64,000 nucleotides of DNA from an uncultured Clostridia bacterium (GTDB taxonomy: Bacteria > Bacillota > Clostridia > Lachnospirales > CAG-274). The notes beneath the pieces are model-generated. The model had not been told where the DNA came from. It searched no databases and saw only the letters and a program-made list of their open reading frames with translations. Positions 55,901 to 63,196 of the stretch are shown here, in pieces. Within the stretch, counting starts at the first letter, position 1. Every line of letters begins with the position of its first letter. The stretch is from contig CANRIS010000004.1 of the NCBI GenBank assembly GCA_947630725.1, positions 62,001-126,000 of the forward strand, given 5' to 3'. The position numbers and the translations under genes were made by a program.

Positions 55901-56336
55901 GGTAATTGACATATCCAATACAAGCTTTGATAATTATATAAAATATTTATACGAAAAAAATATAAACGAAAATAACAACGGTTTATACAAAAGAATAATA
56001 CTTCCCGGAAAAAGTGAATATGAAGCCTTGTGCGTAAAGAAACTTATATTTAACCTGGGTACAAGATTTGAAAAGCAATTTGACAGCGCTATTGTACTGC
56101 CATTAACTATTTATGAAATAAAGAAAAGCCTTGATTTATATGAAAAAAATAATATCAATGATTTTATAGCTATTATCAAGAATGAATATATTGAAAATAC
56201 TAATAAAAGCAGCTACAAGAAAATAGTTAATTATATCAAAGAACATAGAATAAATGAAACAGCTCAATTTGACAAGGCAAAAATTGAGGAACAATATATA
56301 AAACTTATACTAAGAATAATTGATGTATTAAAATAG
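52983..56336 (+). CDS. HD-type domain fused to Hsp90-like GHKL ATPase (1117 residues)
   Basis: A large soluble protein of unknown role. Residues about 70-305 carry an HD-superfamily set: H75 and H79 in VHDASHSE, H114-D115 in AYCHDLG, and D298 in LLRIGDLLDLDNNRF, enough for metal-dependent phosphohydrolase chemistry. Residues about 460-680 read as an Hsp90-type GHKL ATPase: N box E472-N476-D479 in REVLQNSIDA, DNGIG (533-537), GSFGIGMQT (572-580). The C-terminal 430 residues match nothing I know. The N terminus has CCSC. GGGAGG gives a strong start. Third gene of the module; a terminator follows at 56428. Confidence 0.82.
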   Translation: MAEKGCCSCFKDTGMKMVKATVSTVDIPYTIEEHLRSFRDDENYNILYSSWKLEKKEYENRLKNVNIRYQTYSVHDASHSETILRQIEFFLGKNRIKQLSPTDTWLILECAYCHDLGMIVTAHDLYNELSSYGKDDFDELSKRMYESNNADVVMAWSYLEPLFRHSTKKICNDKCNCNEIFDNYNNEKYKNLEDLISIFRGEWYEWPMHFVSSFMVLIQEWCRPKHAEMSYTKIVDEMDEKTYDGLIPRRLRYLIADISKLHTDERENVIATLSREVQGFYVDYAHPRFVAMLLRIGDLLDLDNNRFNKYQLAVSGNPSYNSFAHQLKHHSMRDFLITPEEIEVTANFRTDDAMAMLQNNLLREIFDYDIEKDEEKKEKAVLLSLRAFKELSGWLKMLREELSYFSQNWLSIIPKGFSGNCPVFHTEIILLDGENIDKELLDLKYHITAKRAAEIIEGSSLYRNTFDAFVREVLQNSIDATKRRVYRELKKKNKSGFSNPLEFFRYISNDLEQISVSINCTIENKCFNFTIRDNGIGITASRLKGMQHIGNTFDFESIKEAEEMPCWWKPTGSFGIGMQTIFYFTRMFTLMTRTEEDNLLRKMRFHSTQIGGKIDTFFVNDKVLAQDFGYGTKLEIKIPLNIMQRMQERGGLDGVDYFGDEIEEYLSRINMTLQQIIGSLSLPIITLSPISKYPTPDSFLLKSFGRYFINIDNNNSFVTNVLEGKSAESCCDYQHEGFSCWNSKTNILIRYRWIRYEKEYSGENLKIYFNEILVDDRQLQNMIDIKFFNVEVYIFDAHSDDFLEINRDDFLSEKHQQIIDSITETHFECIKLLLSENLTPEYDKYIWESDKKSGYKYRVKCYLNFLLNKTNVELRTDIGLKLFEKINSMILHLHDSNVDFLHTDDIESIWLTNIKNKYCGHMRLSSTESGDNYYIIEDAMCGYSNLAVNTIKCIEDIYGSYLVLYKTGERKGKVIDISNTSFDNYIKYLYEKNINENNNGLYKRIILPGKSEYEALCVKKLIFNLGTRFEKQFDSAIVLPLTIYEIKKSLDLYEKNNINDFIAIIKNEYIENTNKSSYKKIVNYIKEHRINETAQFDKAKIEEQYIKLILRIIDVLK

Positions 56337-56427
56337 CATAAAAACCCCTAATGTTTAACTATATGATCTGTCAAATGACAGATATAAGCTTCTAAAATTA
56401 AAACATATTATTACTTTAGATATAGAC

Positions 56428-56463
56428 AACCCCTATTCTAAGTTTCGGAACAGGGGTTGTTTT
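56428..56463. terminator. Bidirectional terminator between the module and the glycan cluster
   Basis: AACCCCTATTC and GAACAGGGGTT pair with one mismatch, followed by GTTTTA. It is placed between convergent units. Confidence 0.65.
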
Positions 56464-56509
56464 AATATTTTTTTATAAAAAACTATATAAAAATTAATTA
56501 GCTGAAACC

Positions 56510-57175
56510 TCAATAATTATAGTTCCAATATTGTTTACCTATGTATTCTGCAATTTTAAAATCCTCTTCTGTATTAATATCAACTGCTTCAAAATTACTT
56601 ACAAAATAAATATATGGTTTTGCACCGATACGACAACGATACTTTTTCAAAGAAGATTTCGACATACCATATAAGCCTGTAGTTTCTTCAATAACAGGCG
56701 CCATATCTTGACTGCGAGGAAGTATACAAGGTCTGTAATTTATCGCTGTATCATTAAGCCAGAAAAAGCCCTGATGTTTAATAGCTGTAAAACATGAATC
56801 ATAAACGGTACTTTCAATCAAAGCATTGGCACACTTTTTTATCGAATCAGGTTGCAAATAAGGAGCTGTAGCAAAAAGCTGAAAATAATAATCATAATCT
56901 GGATATAAATCAAAATGATAATTAAGCAAATCGTTGCCATTAGCCGTGTTTTTTGCCAATACTTCTTTCCTGTCAATAACTTTACAACCGTTTTTATCAC
57001 AATATTCCTTGATTTCATCACTGTTTGTATCGATGAATATATCGTCAAATACTTCAGCTTCTTTTGAATGCTCTATTATATATTCATACAATTTTTTTCC
57101 GTTCAGCATCCTAAAATTCTTTCCCGGTACTCTCTCCGAATTTGCTTTAATAGGTATGAAACATGCAGTTTTCAT
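56510..57175 (-). CDS. CMP-nonulosonate (NeuA/PseF-like) cytidylyltransferase
   Basis: A 221-residue enzyme predicted to activate a sugar acid as its CMP form. The N-terminal IPIKANSERVPGKNFRML is the nucleotide-binding loop of acylneuraminate cytidylyltransferases, and FIDTNSDEIKEYCDKNG and FQLFATAPYLQPDSI follow the family pattern. It is last in the minus-strand glycan cluster, 6 bases after the flippase gene. A sialyltransferase-like gene upstream fits a sialic-acid or related nonulosonate. No neuB or neuC is in this window, so the precise sugar is open. Confidence 0.87.
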   Translation of the reverse strand: MKTACFIPIKANSERVPGKNFRMLNGKKLYEYIIEHSKEAEVFDDIFIDTNSDEIKEYCDKNGCKVIDRKEVLAKNTANGNDLLNYHFDLYPDYDYYFQLFATAPYLQPDSIKKCANALIESTVYDSCFTAIKHQGFFWLNDTAINYRPCILPRSQDMAPVIEETTGLYGMSKSSLKKYRCRIGAKPYIYFVSNFEAVDINTEEDFKIAEYIGKQYWNYNY

Positions 57176-57181
57176 TTGTAA

Positions 57182-58642
57182 TCACTCCTTGATTTTTTTG
57201 AATTTTAAAGTTTTTAACATATTAAAAAAATATTTTTTATTTAAGATCACAACTATAACCGTTAACGCAATAATCATATATCTTGCGCACCAATTATCAT
57301 AAAATAATGTTATACAAAATACAAATAATATTAATATAAAAGACAACGTTAATATAAGTTTGATATTGTATATTCTTACTCCTGAAGCTTTTTTATTTAA
57401 TATAACTATATGAAATAAATAATGTACTAAAGAAAATAGAATATAACAAAATAAGGTGGTATATCCTGCTGCAATATATCCATACTTTGGAATAAAAATA
57501 TAGTTTAGTATTATATTTGATGCAGCACCAATAACTGACGCACACATAATAAACTTATTTGCTTCAAAATAAAACTCTATATTCCCAAATAAATTATATA
57601 AAACAGTAAAATATACTGACAATGCAACCGGTGGTACAATCCATCTCGCTTCATAATAATCCTTAGATGCAAATAAACGAATAATCTCAGGGCCAAAACA
57701 AACTATTACAATAAGAAAACAAGCCCACATAATCATAAGAATGTCAACAATACTACCTATATCCGAATACTTTTTTTCTTTCATGGATTTATATGTATAA
57801 GGAATAAGCGATCCATTAACTGCAGAAGTAATAAGTACCATCATCTGTGATATATTATATGCAAGTCCATATATTGCCGCTTCGGACATTCCTATCATTC
57901 TACTTATCATAATTCTATCAGCCTGCCCAAGCACCGTCATTGACAAATAATGCGGTATAAGCGGTATATTAAACCATAGAGCATATTTCCAAAAAGATTT
58001 GACATAAAACCTCTTACCCTTATAAAAATTTACAAATGTAAGTATAATACCAACACATATTTGAATACCAACATAAGATAAAACTCTTGCTTCCGCCTTA
58101 TGTGTACTCAACAAAACAGCAACAACACCGACAATTGGACTTATTATAGTCAATAAAAATGTTACAACAACAAGAGGCTTGTATTTATAGTCAAATCTTT
58201 GTCTTACGCTCCATAAAGAATATGCGGGAACAAATAATAATTCTATAAACATAGCAACAACCAATAAAGTTGGCAAGCCAAGGAGTCTGTTAAAAAATGA
58301 ATGCCCCAATAAATAAACAAAAAACAATAATGAAGTCACAGTAATGGATAGTCCATTCAAAGCAGAGGTATATTTTTCTTTTTCATTTTCATATTTTATC
58401 ATTCCATTGTTAAAAACACCCGCCGACAAATTCAATGTAGCAAATATAGTCAGAATATTGTACCAAGACTGATATATTGTGAAAATACCATATTCTTCTG
58501 TTGTAAGTATTCTTGTAAAAATTGGCAAGGTTAACATATTTATGCCTTTTTGCAAAAAGTTACAAACAGTAAACCAAACGGACGCTTTTACCGGTGATGA
58601 TATATTATCGTATTTTATTAAAAAAAATTTAATTTTATCCAT
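57182..58642 (-). CDS. Polysaccharide flippase (Wzx-like)
   Basis: Integral membrane protein of 486 residues with about 12-14 helices, belonging to the MATE/MVF-type exporters that move lipid-linked repeat units across the membrane. TLPIFTRILTTEEYGIFTIYQSW near residue 37 is the standard N-terminal motif, and RIMISRMIGMSEAAIYGLAYNISQMM near residue 245 is also typical. AAAGG precedes the ATG. A C9 tract lies 64-72 bases upstream. Confidence 0.92.
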   Translation of the reverse strand: MDKIKFFLIKYDNISSPVKASVWFTVCNFLQKGINMLTLPIFTRILTTEEYGIFTIYQSWYNILTIFATLNLSAGVFNNGMIKYENEKEKYTSALNGLSITVTSLLFFVYLLGHSFFNRLLGLPTLLVVAMFIELLFVPAYSLWSVRQRFDYKYKPLVVVTFLLTIISPIVGVVAVLLSTHKAEARVLSYVGIQICVGIILTFVNFYKGKRFYVKSFWKYALWFNIPLIPHYLSMTVLGQADRIMISRMIGMSEAAIYGLAYNISQMMVLITSAVNGSLIPYTYKSMKEKKYSDIGSIVDILMIMWACFLIVIVCFGPEIIRLFASKDYYEARWIVPPVALSVYFTVLYNLFGNIEFYFEANKFIMCASVIGAASNIILNYIFIPKYGYIAAGYTTLFCYILFSLVHYLFHIVILNKKASGVRIYNIKLILTLSFILILFVFCITLFYDNWCARYMIIALTVIVVILNKKYFFNMLKTLKFKKIKE

Positions 58643-58705
58643 TTAAATAACCTTTAAAAGTAAATATCTAATCATAATTACATATAAATATTATGACTAA
58701 TTTTT

Positions 58706-58723
58706 CCCCCCCCCACACACACA
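58706..58723. repeat. C9 homopolymer followed by CA dinucleotide repeat
   Basis: Nine C (58706-58714) then alternating A/C to 58723, in a region otherwise almost free of C runs. It lies upstream of the flippase gene in the position expected for promoter or leader sequence. Both parts are slippage-prone. Confidence 0.85.
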
Positions 58724-58820
58724 TTTTTAATTATAAGATAAAAATCTGGTATCTTGTTAATGATTTTTATTATGCAATACAAAATATACATTGTTAATAC
58801 AGTAATTGCGAACTCAGTAA

Positions 58821-59675
58821 TTATATTATAGTATAGTATATCCAATGCAATCCGAAGTCATTTGCCATATATTTAAAAATATATCTCGTAAAATAAAAAT
58901 GAACGCATAAAACAATAATCGAATATCTACCAAAATATTTTATTGTATTATTAAATCTCATAGCAATGTAGGCAAGCAAACAGGTACCCATTATAGAGGT
59001 TATATATAATATTAATTTATACTTACCATAAATTAAGGCTATAATATTTATTTCCCCATTATAATAACTAAGTATTATCTAAACAGGCAGTATCAAATAC
59101 CATTTAAAAATCAACCTTTTTATAAACACCTTTAGCTTTACGTCTTTGCATAAGTCTCCTATTGTAAAAAAAGATATGGACAATGGCAGCAAGTCGATGC
59201 AAAAAATATATCTGTTGTTTATTAATAATGACATTAATATCATTACTAAAACAAAAATGGTTTTAACTCTAAAATCAAGTGCTGCAATAAAATAATATAT
59301 CATTTCACAAAAAAACAGTGACAATAAAAACCATAATGGAGTGTTTATTGCAGGAGTACCATCTATAAAAATGAATTCTTTTATAAATTCAAAATTAATA
59401 TTTCTAAGTAATAAGATTTTTATTAAAAGCTACAAAGACGCATCGTATCATACAATAATCAAATATGGTAACAGTAAAGTCATAAATTTTTTTAAAAAGT
59501 TTTTATATTTATCTTTTGTTTTGAATAAATATCCCGATATTATAAAAAACATTGGCATATGAAAAGAGTATATTAAAATCCTGATTGTATCTTTGGCATG
59601 GGCTGTATGACCGAACACAACTAATATAATGCCTAGGCCCTTTAACATATCAATCCAATCTATCCTGTGAGACAT
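58821..59675 (-). pseudogene. Acyltransferase 3 family gene with three in-frame stop codons
   Basis: The frame starts at ATG 59675 (GGGAGTG upstream) and runs to TAA at 58821 without frameshift, but is broken by TGA (59450-59448), TAG (59432-59430) and TAG (59081-59079). The N-terminal part has DWIDMLKGLGIILVVFGH and FHMPMFFIISGYLF, the hallmark of OafA-like O-acyltransferases. The later parts (NTPLWFLLSLFFCEMIYYF; FGRYSIIVLCVHFYFTRYIF) match the rest of the family. It would have been a 284-residue membrane acetyltransferase decorating the glycan. The frame is otherwise intact, which suggests recent inactivation. Confidence 0.85.
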
Positions 59676-59710
59676 AAAGTTAATCACTCCCTCAATATTC
59701 AATATTTTTA

Positions 59711-60829
59711 TCATATTGATGCAAGTAGTTCAGCAAGTTCAGTATATGTTTTTGGTCTTTTTATAATATCACTATTTATATCAGCTATAGTCATCTGAAA
59801 GCCGGATGCAACCTCATGAAGAAACTGTTTATTTACTTTTTCATATTCTGTCAGCATTATTATAAGCTTTGGTCTGACATTTATGTTTGAAAGTATATTA
59901 AGAACAGCACTTGAGGATATTGTAATAAGGACTTTATCTTCGAGGTTCATGTTAAGGGCGATAACTTCCCATGGAATTTCTGTATTTGTATTTGTCTTAA
60001 CCCCTATTTCTTTAAATCTGTTTATAGGGTTTCTGGGGTGTATTTTAACATAAATTTCATTTTTTCCTATAATATCAATAAGGTCATTCATAATTTCCAT
60101 GTCGCCAATATCTTTACCATCAGCAAAATAACAATCCTCAAAAAAAATATAATCTTTATCATATTTATCGTCAGATTGATCAAATTTAAAGATTTTGTTT
60201 ATGATATTTAAATTATTAATATTATTTTTTGAAAACTTTTCAATAGAAAACACAGGAAAATTTGGTTTCCATTCCATTAGATTTGGTATAAAAACATATA
60301 AACCTTTGGTTCTTTTATATTCTCCCACAGTTAAATTTCTCAAGAATTTTATCGGACTGTTCTTTAATTTATCAAAAAAAATTTTATTTTCTTTACTATA
60401 TGCTGAAGTGCCATCTTCAAATAGATACAAGGAAAAATTTTTTCCCTTTTTTTCAGCTATTTTTCTATAATTTCGAACAATCTGATTTTTTACCCACTCA
60501 TAATTTGTTGGCAATAATATCTGATCATACATATCATTAAATATAATATCAACCTGTGTAAAATATGGTTTAATTTTTAAAGATAAATTTAAAAAGAATT
60601 TATAAAAAAAATTATTGTACTTAATTGATCTATCTTCATAGTCTTTACGTTTATATGAAAAAACATCTCTATATATTCCACTTTCTTTAAGATTATCAAT
60701 TAATAGGGAATAATTAGATATTGCATCTGTTATCACTATATCAGAAATGTAATCTTTATATATTGTCATCTTTAAATTTGTTGAAACCATAATATGGTAT
60801 GGAGTTGTACATATAAACAATACATTCAT
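59711..60829 (-). CDS. Sialyltransferase-like glycosyltransferase (GT52-like)
   Basis: A 372-residue glycosyltransferase with GT-B-type features. It begins MNVLFICTTPYHIMVS, as in lipooligosaccharide and capsule sialyltransferases. The three marks of bacterial sialyltransferases are present: EDG in LFEDGTSAY near residue 165, HPRNP near residue 262, and the serine pair in ITISSSAVL near residue 305. It would transfer a sugar acid from CMP onto a glycan. The cytidylyltransferase in the same cluster supplies the donor. Specificity is unknown. It lies 36 bases from the broken acyltransferase gene. Confidence 0.78.
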   Translation of the reverse strand: MNVLFICTTPYHIMVSTNLKMTIYKDYISDIVITDAISNYSLLIDNLKESGIYRDVFSYKRKDYEDRSIKYNNFFYKFFLNLSLKIKPYFTQVDIIFNDMYDQILLPTNYEWVKNQIVRNYRKIAEKKGKNFSLYLFEDGTSAYSKENKIFFDKLKNSPIKFLRNLTVGEYKRTKGLYVFIPNLMEWKPNFPVFSIEKFSKNNINNLNIINKIFKFDQSDDKYDKDYIFFEDCYFADGKDIGDMEIMNDLIDIIGKNEIYVKIHPRNPINRFKEIGVKTNTNTEIPWEVIALNMNLEDKVLITISSSAVLNILSNINVRPKLIIMLTEYEKVNKQFLHEVASGFQMTIADINSDIIKRPKTYTELAELLASI

Positions 60830-60914
60830 AAGTATAGTCCCCTCTTTAAAAATTAATTATAATAATATAAAATTCTAATATTATTTGTACAATATCAATA
60901 TTTGTATATATAAA

Positions 60915-62036
60915 TTATCTCAATTCAAGACATTTTATAAGCAATTCACGATGAGATTCGCATTCAATATAGTTTTTCAACATTAAAGAATACCTGTCAT
61001 TAAATTTATATTTCAACATATAAGAAATAATTTTTTTCATTTTAAGCTTATTCATTATTTTAAATAATAAACAGCGAGATGATAACGAATAAAAATAGTT
61101 TAGCTTCATCGCAGAAACAAAATCGTTATATTTTCTTTCAACATAATCTTTATTTTTAATACATTCACTACGTTTTTTAAAGTCTGCTAAAATATCAATA
61201 GCTTGAGTTTTATCGGCCAAACGTACACAATTATCGTATTTAACCAAAGGTATGAAAGATACTGTAAACTTATCATTTACAGAAACCAAAAGACTTGTAT
61301 TAACATATTCATTGTTTGCTTGGTCAAATAAGAAATTTCCTTGTCCATAAACTATTGTACCATTGTTATATTCTTCCATGCTTCCAATACAATGAGTATG
61401 TTGACAAATAATTAAATCAGCTCCTTTATTAATAAGTTTTCTACATATTTTTTGTAAATCAGGAGATGGATAACGATAATATTCCTTTCCACCATGATAA
61501 AGAACTATAATATAATCACATTTCTTTTTTAATTCAACTATGTGATCAGGTGATTCAAGAGGATCAAACGGATTTGCTCCCCATGAGTTATTGGTTACTA
61601 TAGAAAATTCATGTTCAGCGCAGGCATAAAGGCCGATTCTTTTTCCGCAGAATCCAAAAATATATGGTTTTGAAGCTTCCAATGGATCATTACCGACACC
61701 TAAATAAGTAATGTTGTTTTCTTTTAAAATATTAATTGTTGATAACAATCCCTGTATATCCTGGTCTAAAATATGATTATTTGCAAGTGTAAGAATATTT
61801 GTTCCAATTGCTTTATATCCATTTATTGCCTCAACAGATGCCCAAAGGTTAGGTCCATGTTTTTTAATTGGAGATATATTTTCTGTTAATGGAGTTTCTA
61901 AATTAAATATTCTTATATCGGCATTATCAAGTATATTTTTCAGCTTTCTCCCTATCAATGTATTTGCATCGCCATTTTTAAAAAATTCTATATTGGATTC
62001 AGTCGGAACTATATCTGCGCCTATAATTATTTCCAT
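60915..62036 (-). CDS. CapA-like capsule or poly-gamma-glutamate synthesis protein
   Basis: A 373-residue metallophosphatase-like PGA_cap domain protein. NLETPLTE near residue 47, LTLANNHILDQD near residue 82, LYHGGKEYYRYPSPDLQ near residue 180 and CQHTHCIGSMEEYNNGTIVYGQGNFLFD near residue 212 carry the metal ligands. It has no signal peptide in the chosen frame, unlike Bacillus CapA, so it may be cytoplasmic. GGGAGG gives the ATG at 62036; an in-frame ATG at 62069 is rejected. No capB or capC is near, so polyglutamate synthesis is doubtful and a glycan role is more likely. Confidence 0.85.
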   Translation of the reverse strand: MEIIIGADIVPTESNIEFFKNGDANTLIGRKLKNILDNADIRIFNLETPLTENISPIKKHGPNLWASVEAINGYKAIGTNILTLANNHILDQDIQGLLSTINILKENNITYLGVGNDPLEASKPYIFGFCGKRIGLYACAEHEFSIVTNNSWGANPFDPLESPDHIVELKKKCDYIIVLYHGGKEYYRYPSPDLQKICRKLINKGADLIICQHTHCIGSMEEYNNGTIVYGQGNFLFDQANNEYVNTSLLVSVNDKFTVSFIPLVKYDNCVRLADKTQAIDILADFKKRSECIKNKDYVERKYNDFVSAMKLNYFYSLSSRCLLFKIMNKLKMKKIISYMLKYKFNDRYSLMLKNYIECESHRELLIKCLELR

Positions 62037-62338
62037 TATTATCCTCCCACAATCACATGGTTTTAGCATTAATCAAAACAAATATGCAAATATTGAGACT
62101 AAAACAAGCATAAGTTTTATTCAGAACATTAAACTGTATTCGCACTGTCAAAAATAATGACAATAAGGAATGTACTTCTACCCATTATCTCATCTTTATT
62201 ATAATCAACACATTAAACAAAGTTTATTTAAACAATAAATGTTCACTGAAGTACATGTATTATGATTAATTAACAAAAAAATATTTACATAGTTACTACT
62301 GAAGCAGGCAGAAAAATTTCCTTCATTTACACATATAA
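62037..62338. other. 302-base AT-rich spacer in the glycan cluster
   Basis: No ORF or clear terminator was seen. It may hold a promoter for the capA-like gene, but no box pair stands out from the AT-rich background. Confidence 0.5.
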
Positions 62339-63196
62339 TTAATGCGTTTTATCACATGGTAACGTCAGCCATTCACCCATTTTCATTTCAAAACTTTCCG
62401 GCGTAATTTTCTCAAATCCCGAACCATGATAAAAAGTCATTTCTCCAAAATAAACTTGATCGCCAATACAATAAAAATCTGTTCTGACATGAGGAATACC
62501 ATAAGAAAGAATCCCTGCCAGTTCAAGCATTTTATTAAGGCATTTAGGTTTTTTAATACAGTATGTAGGATCTGTTGGAAATCCAATTACAGCATCTATA
62601 TATTCCCAATCTAACGTATAGAGATTTCTTTTATGGTCAACAAAACGATCAAAATCAACCTGAATGAATTTAGATTCTCCGTTAAAATTAAATACTTTAT
62701 AATCTTTAAGTTCAACACCTGATTCATCCGTAAGATACGGTTCGGCAATAATTCTCCTTTTTATGTATTTATACGGCCATTCACGCCCTACCCAATAAAA
62801 ATTATTATTTAAGAATTTATTAATTTTATTCTTAACCTCTGCCAAATCCATTTTACTTTTGTCTTTTACTATAATTAGTCCGCCGGAATCATGAGTACAT
62901 TTAAGCACAAATTGCTTAGGCAAACTATCAAAATCAATATCTTCAAATCGTTCCCAAACCCCCAATGTAGGAATTATGTATTCTTCTCCGATTTTGTCAG
63001 CAACCCACTTTTTTACCGTATATTTATCAACAATATCTATATATTCGGCCTTGCGGTCATGGAGCTTTAGCCACTGTATTTTTTCATTAAATGTTTTTGG
63101 ATGTCTTAAATCAAGTTTTTTACCCAGTAATTTTTTATAAAGTATTTTCAGAAATAATCTGTCCGGTATAATTTTCTTTATATATTTCTTACACAT
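62339..63196 (-). CDS. TupA-like ATP-grasp protein
   Basis: A 285-residue protein of the TupA-like ATP-grasp family (often called glycosyltransferase in capsule clusters). The N-terminal HPKTFNEKIQWLKLHDRK near residue 34 is characteristic. LKCTHDSGGLIIVKDKS near residue 98 is the nucleotide-binding loop, and the last third has HVRTDFYCIGDQVYFGEMTFYHGSG with the metal-binding residues. It probably ligates an amino acid or acid to a sugar. GAGGAGC supports the ATG at 63196, which overlaps the next gene upstream by eight bases; the longer frame to 63253 is rejected. Confidence 0.87.
   Translation of the reverse strand: MCKKYIKKIIPDRLFLKILYKKLLGKKLDLRHPKTFNEKIQWLKLHDRKAEYIDIVDKYTVKKWVADKIGEEYIIPTLGVWERFEDIDFDSLPKQFVLKCTHDSGGLIIVKDKSKMDLAEVKNKINKFLNNNFYWVGREWPYKYIKRRIIAEPYLTDESGVELKDYKVFNFNGESKFIQVDFDRFVDHKRNLYTLDWEYIDAVIGFPTDPTYCIKKPKCLNKMLELAGILSYGIPHVRTDFYCIGDQVYFGEMTFYHGSGFEKITPESFEMKMGEWLTLPCDKTH

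Noticed and set aside
59079..59324. Separate small membrane-protein gene
   Set aside because: It is in the same frame as the N-terminal acyltransferase fragment and continues the same fold, so it belongs to the pseudogene.
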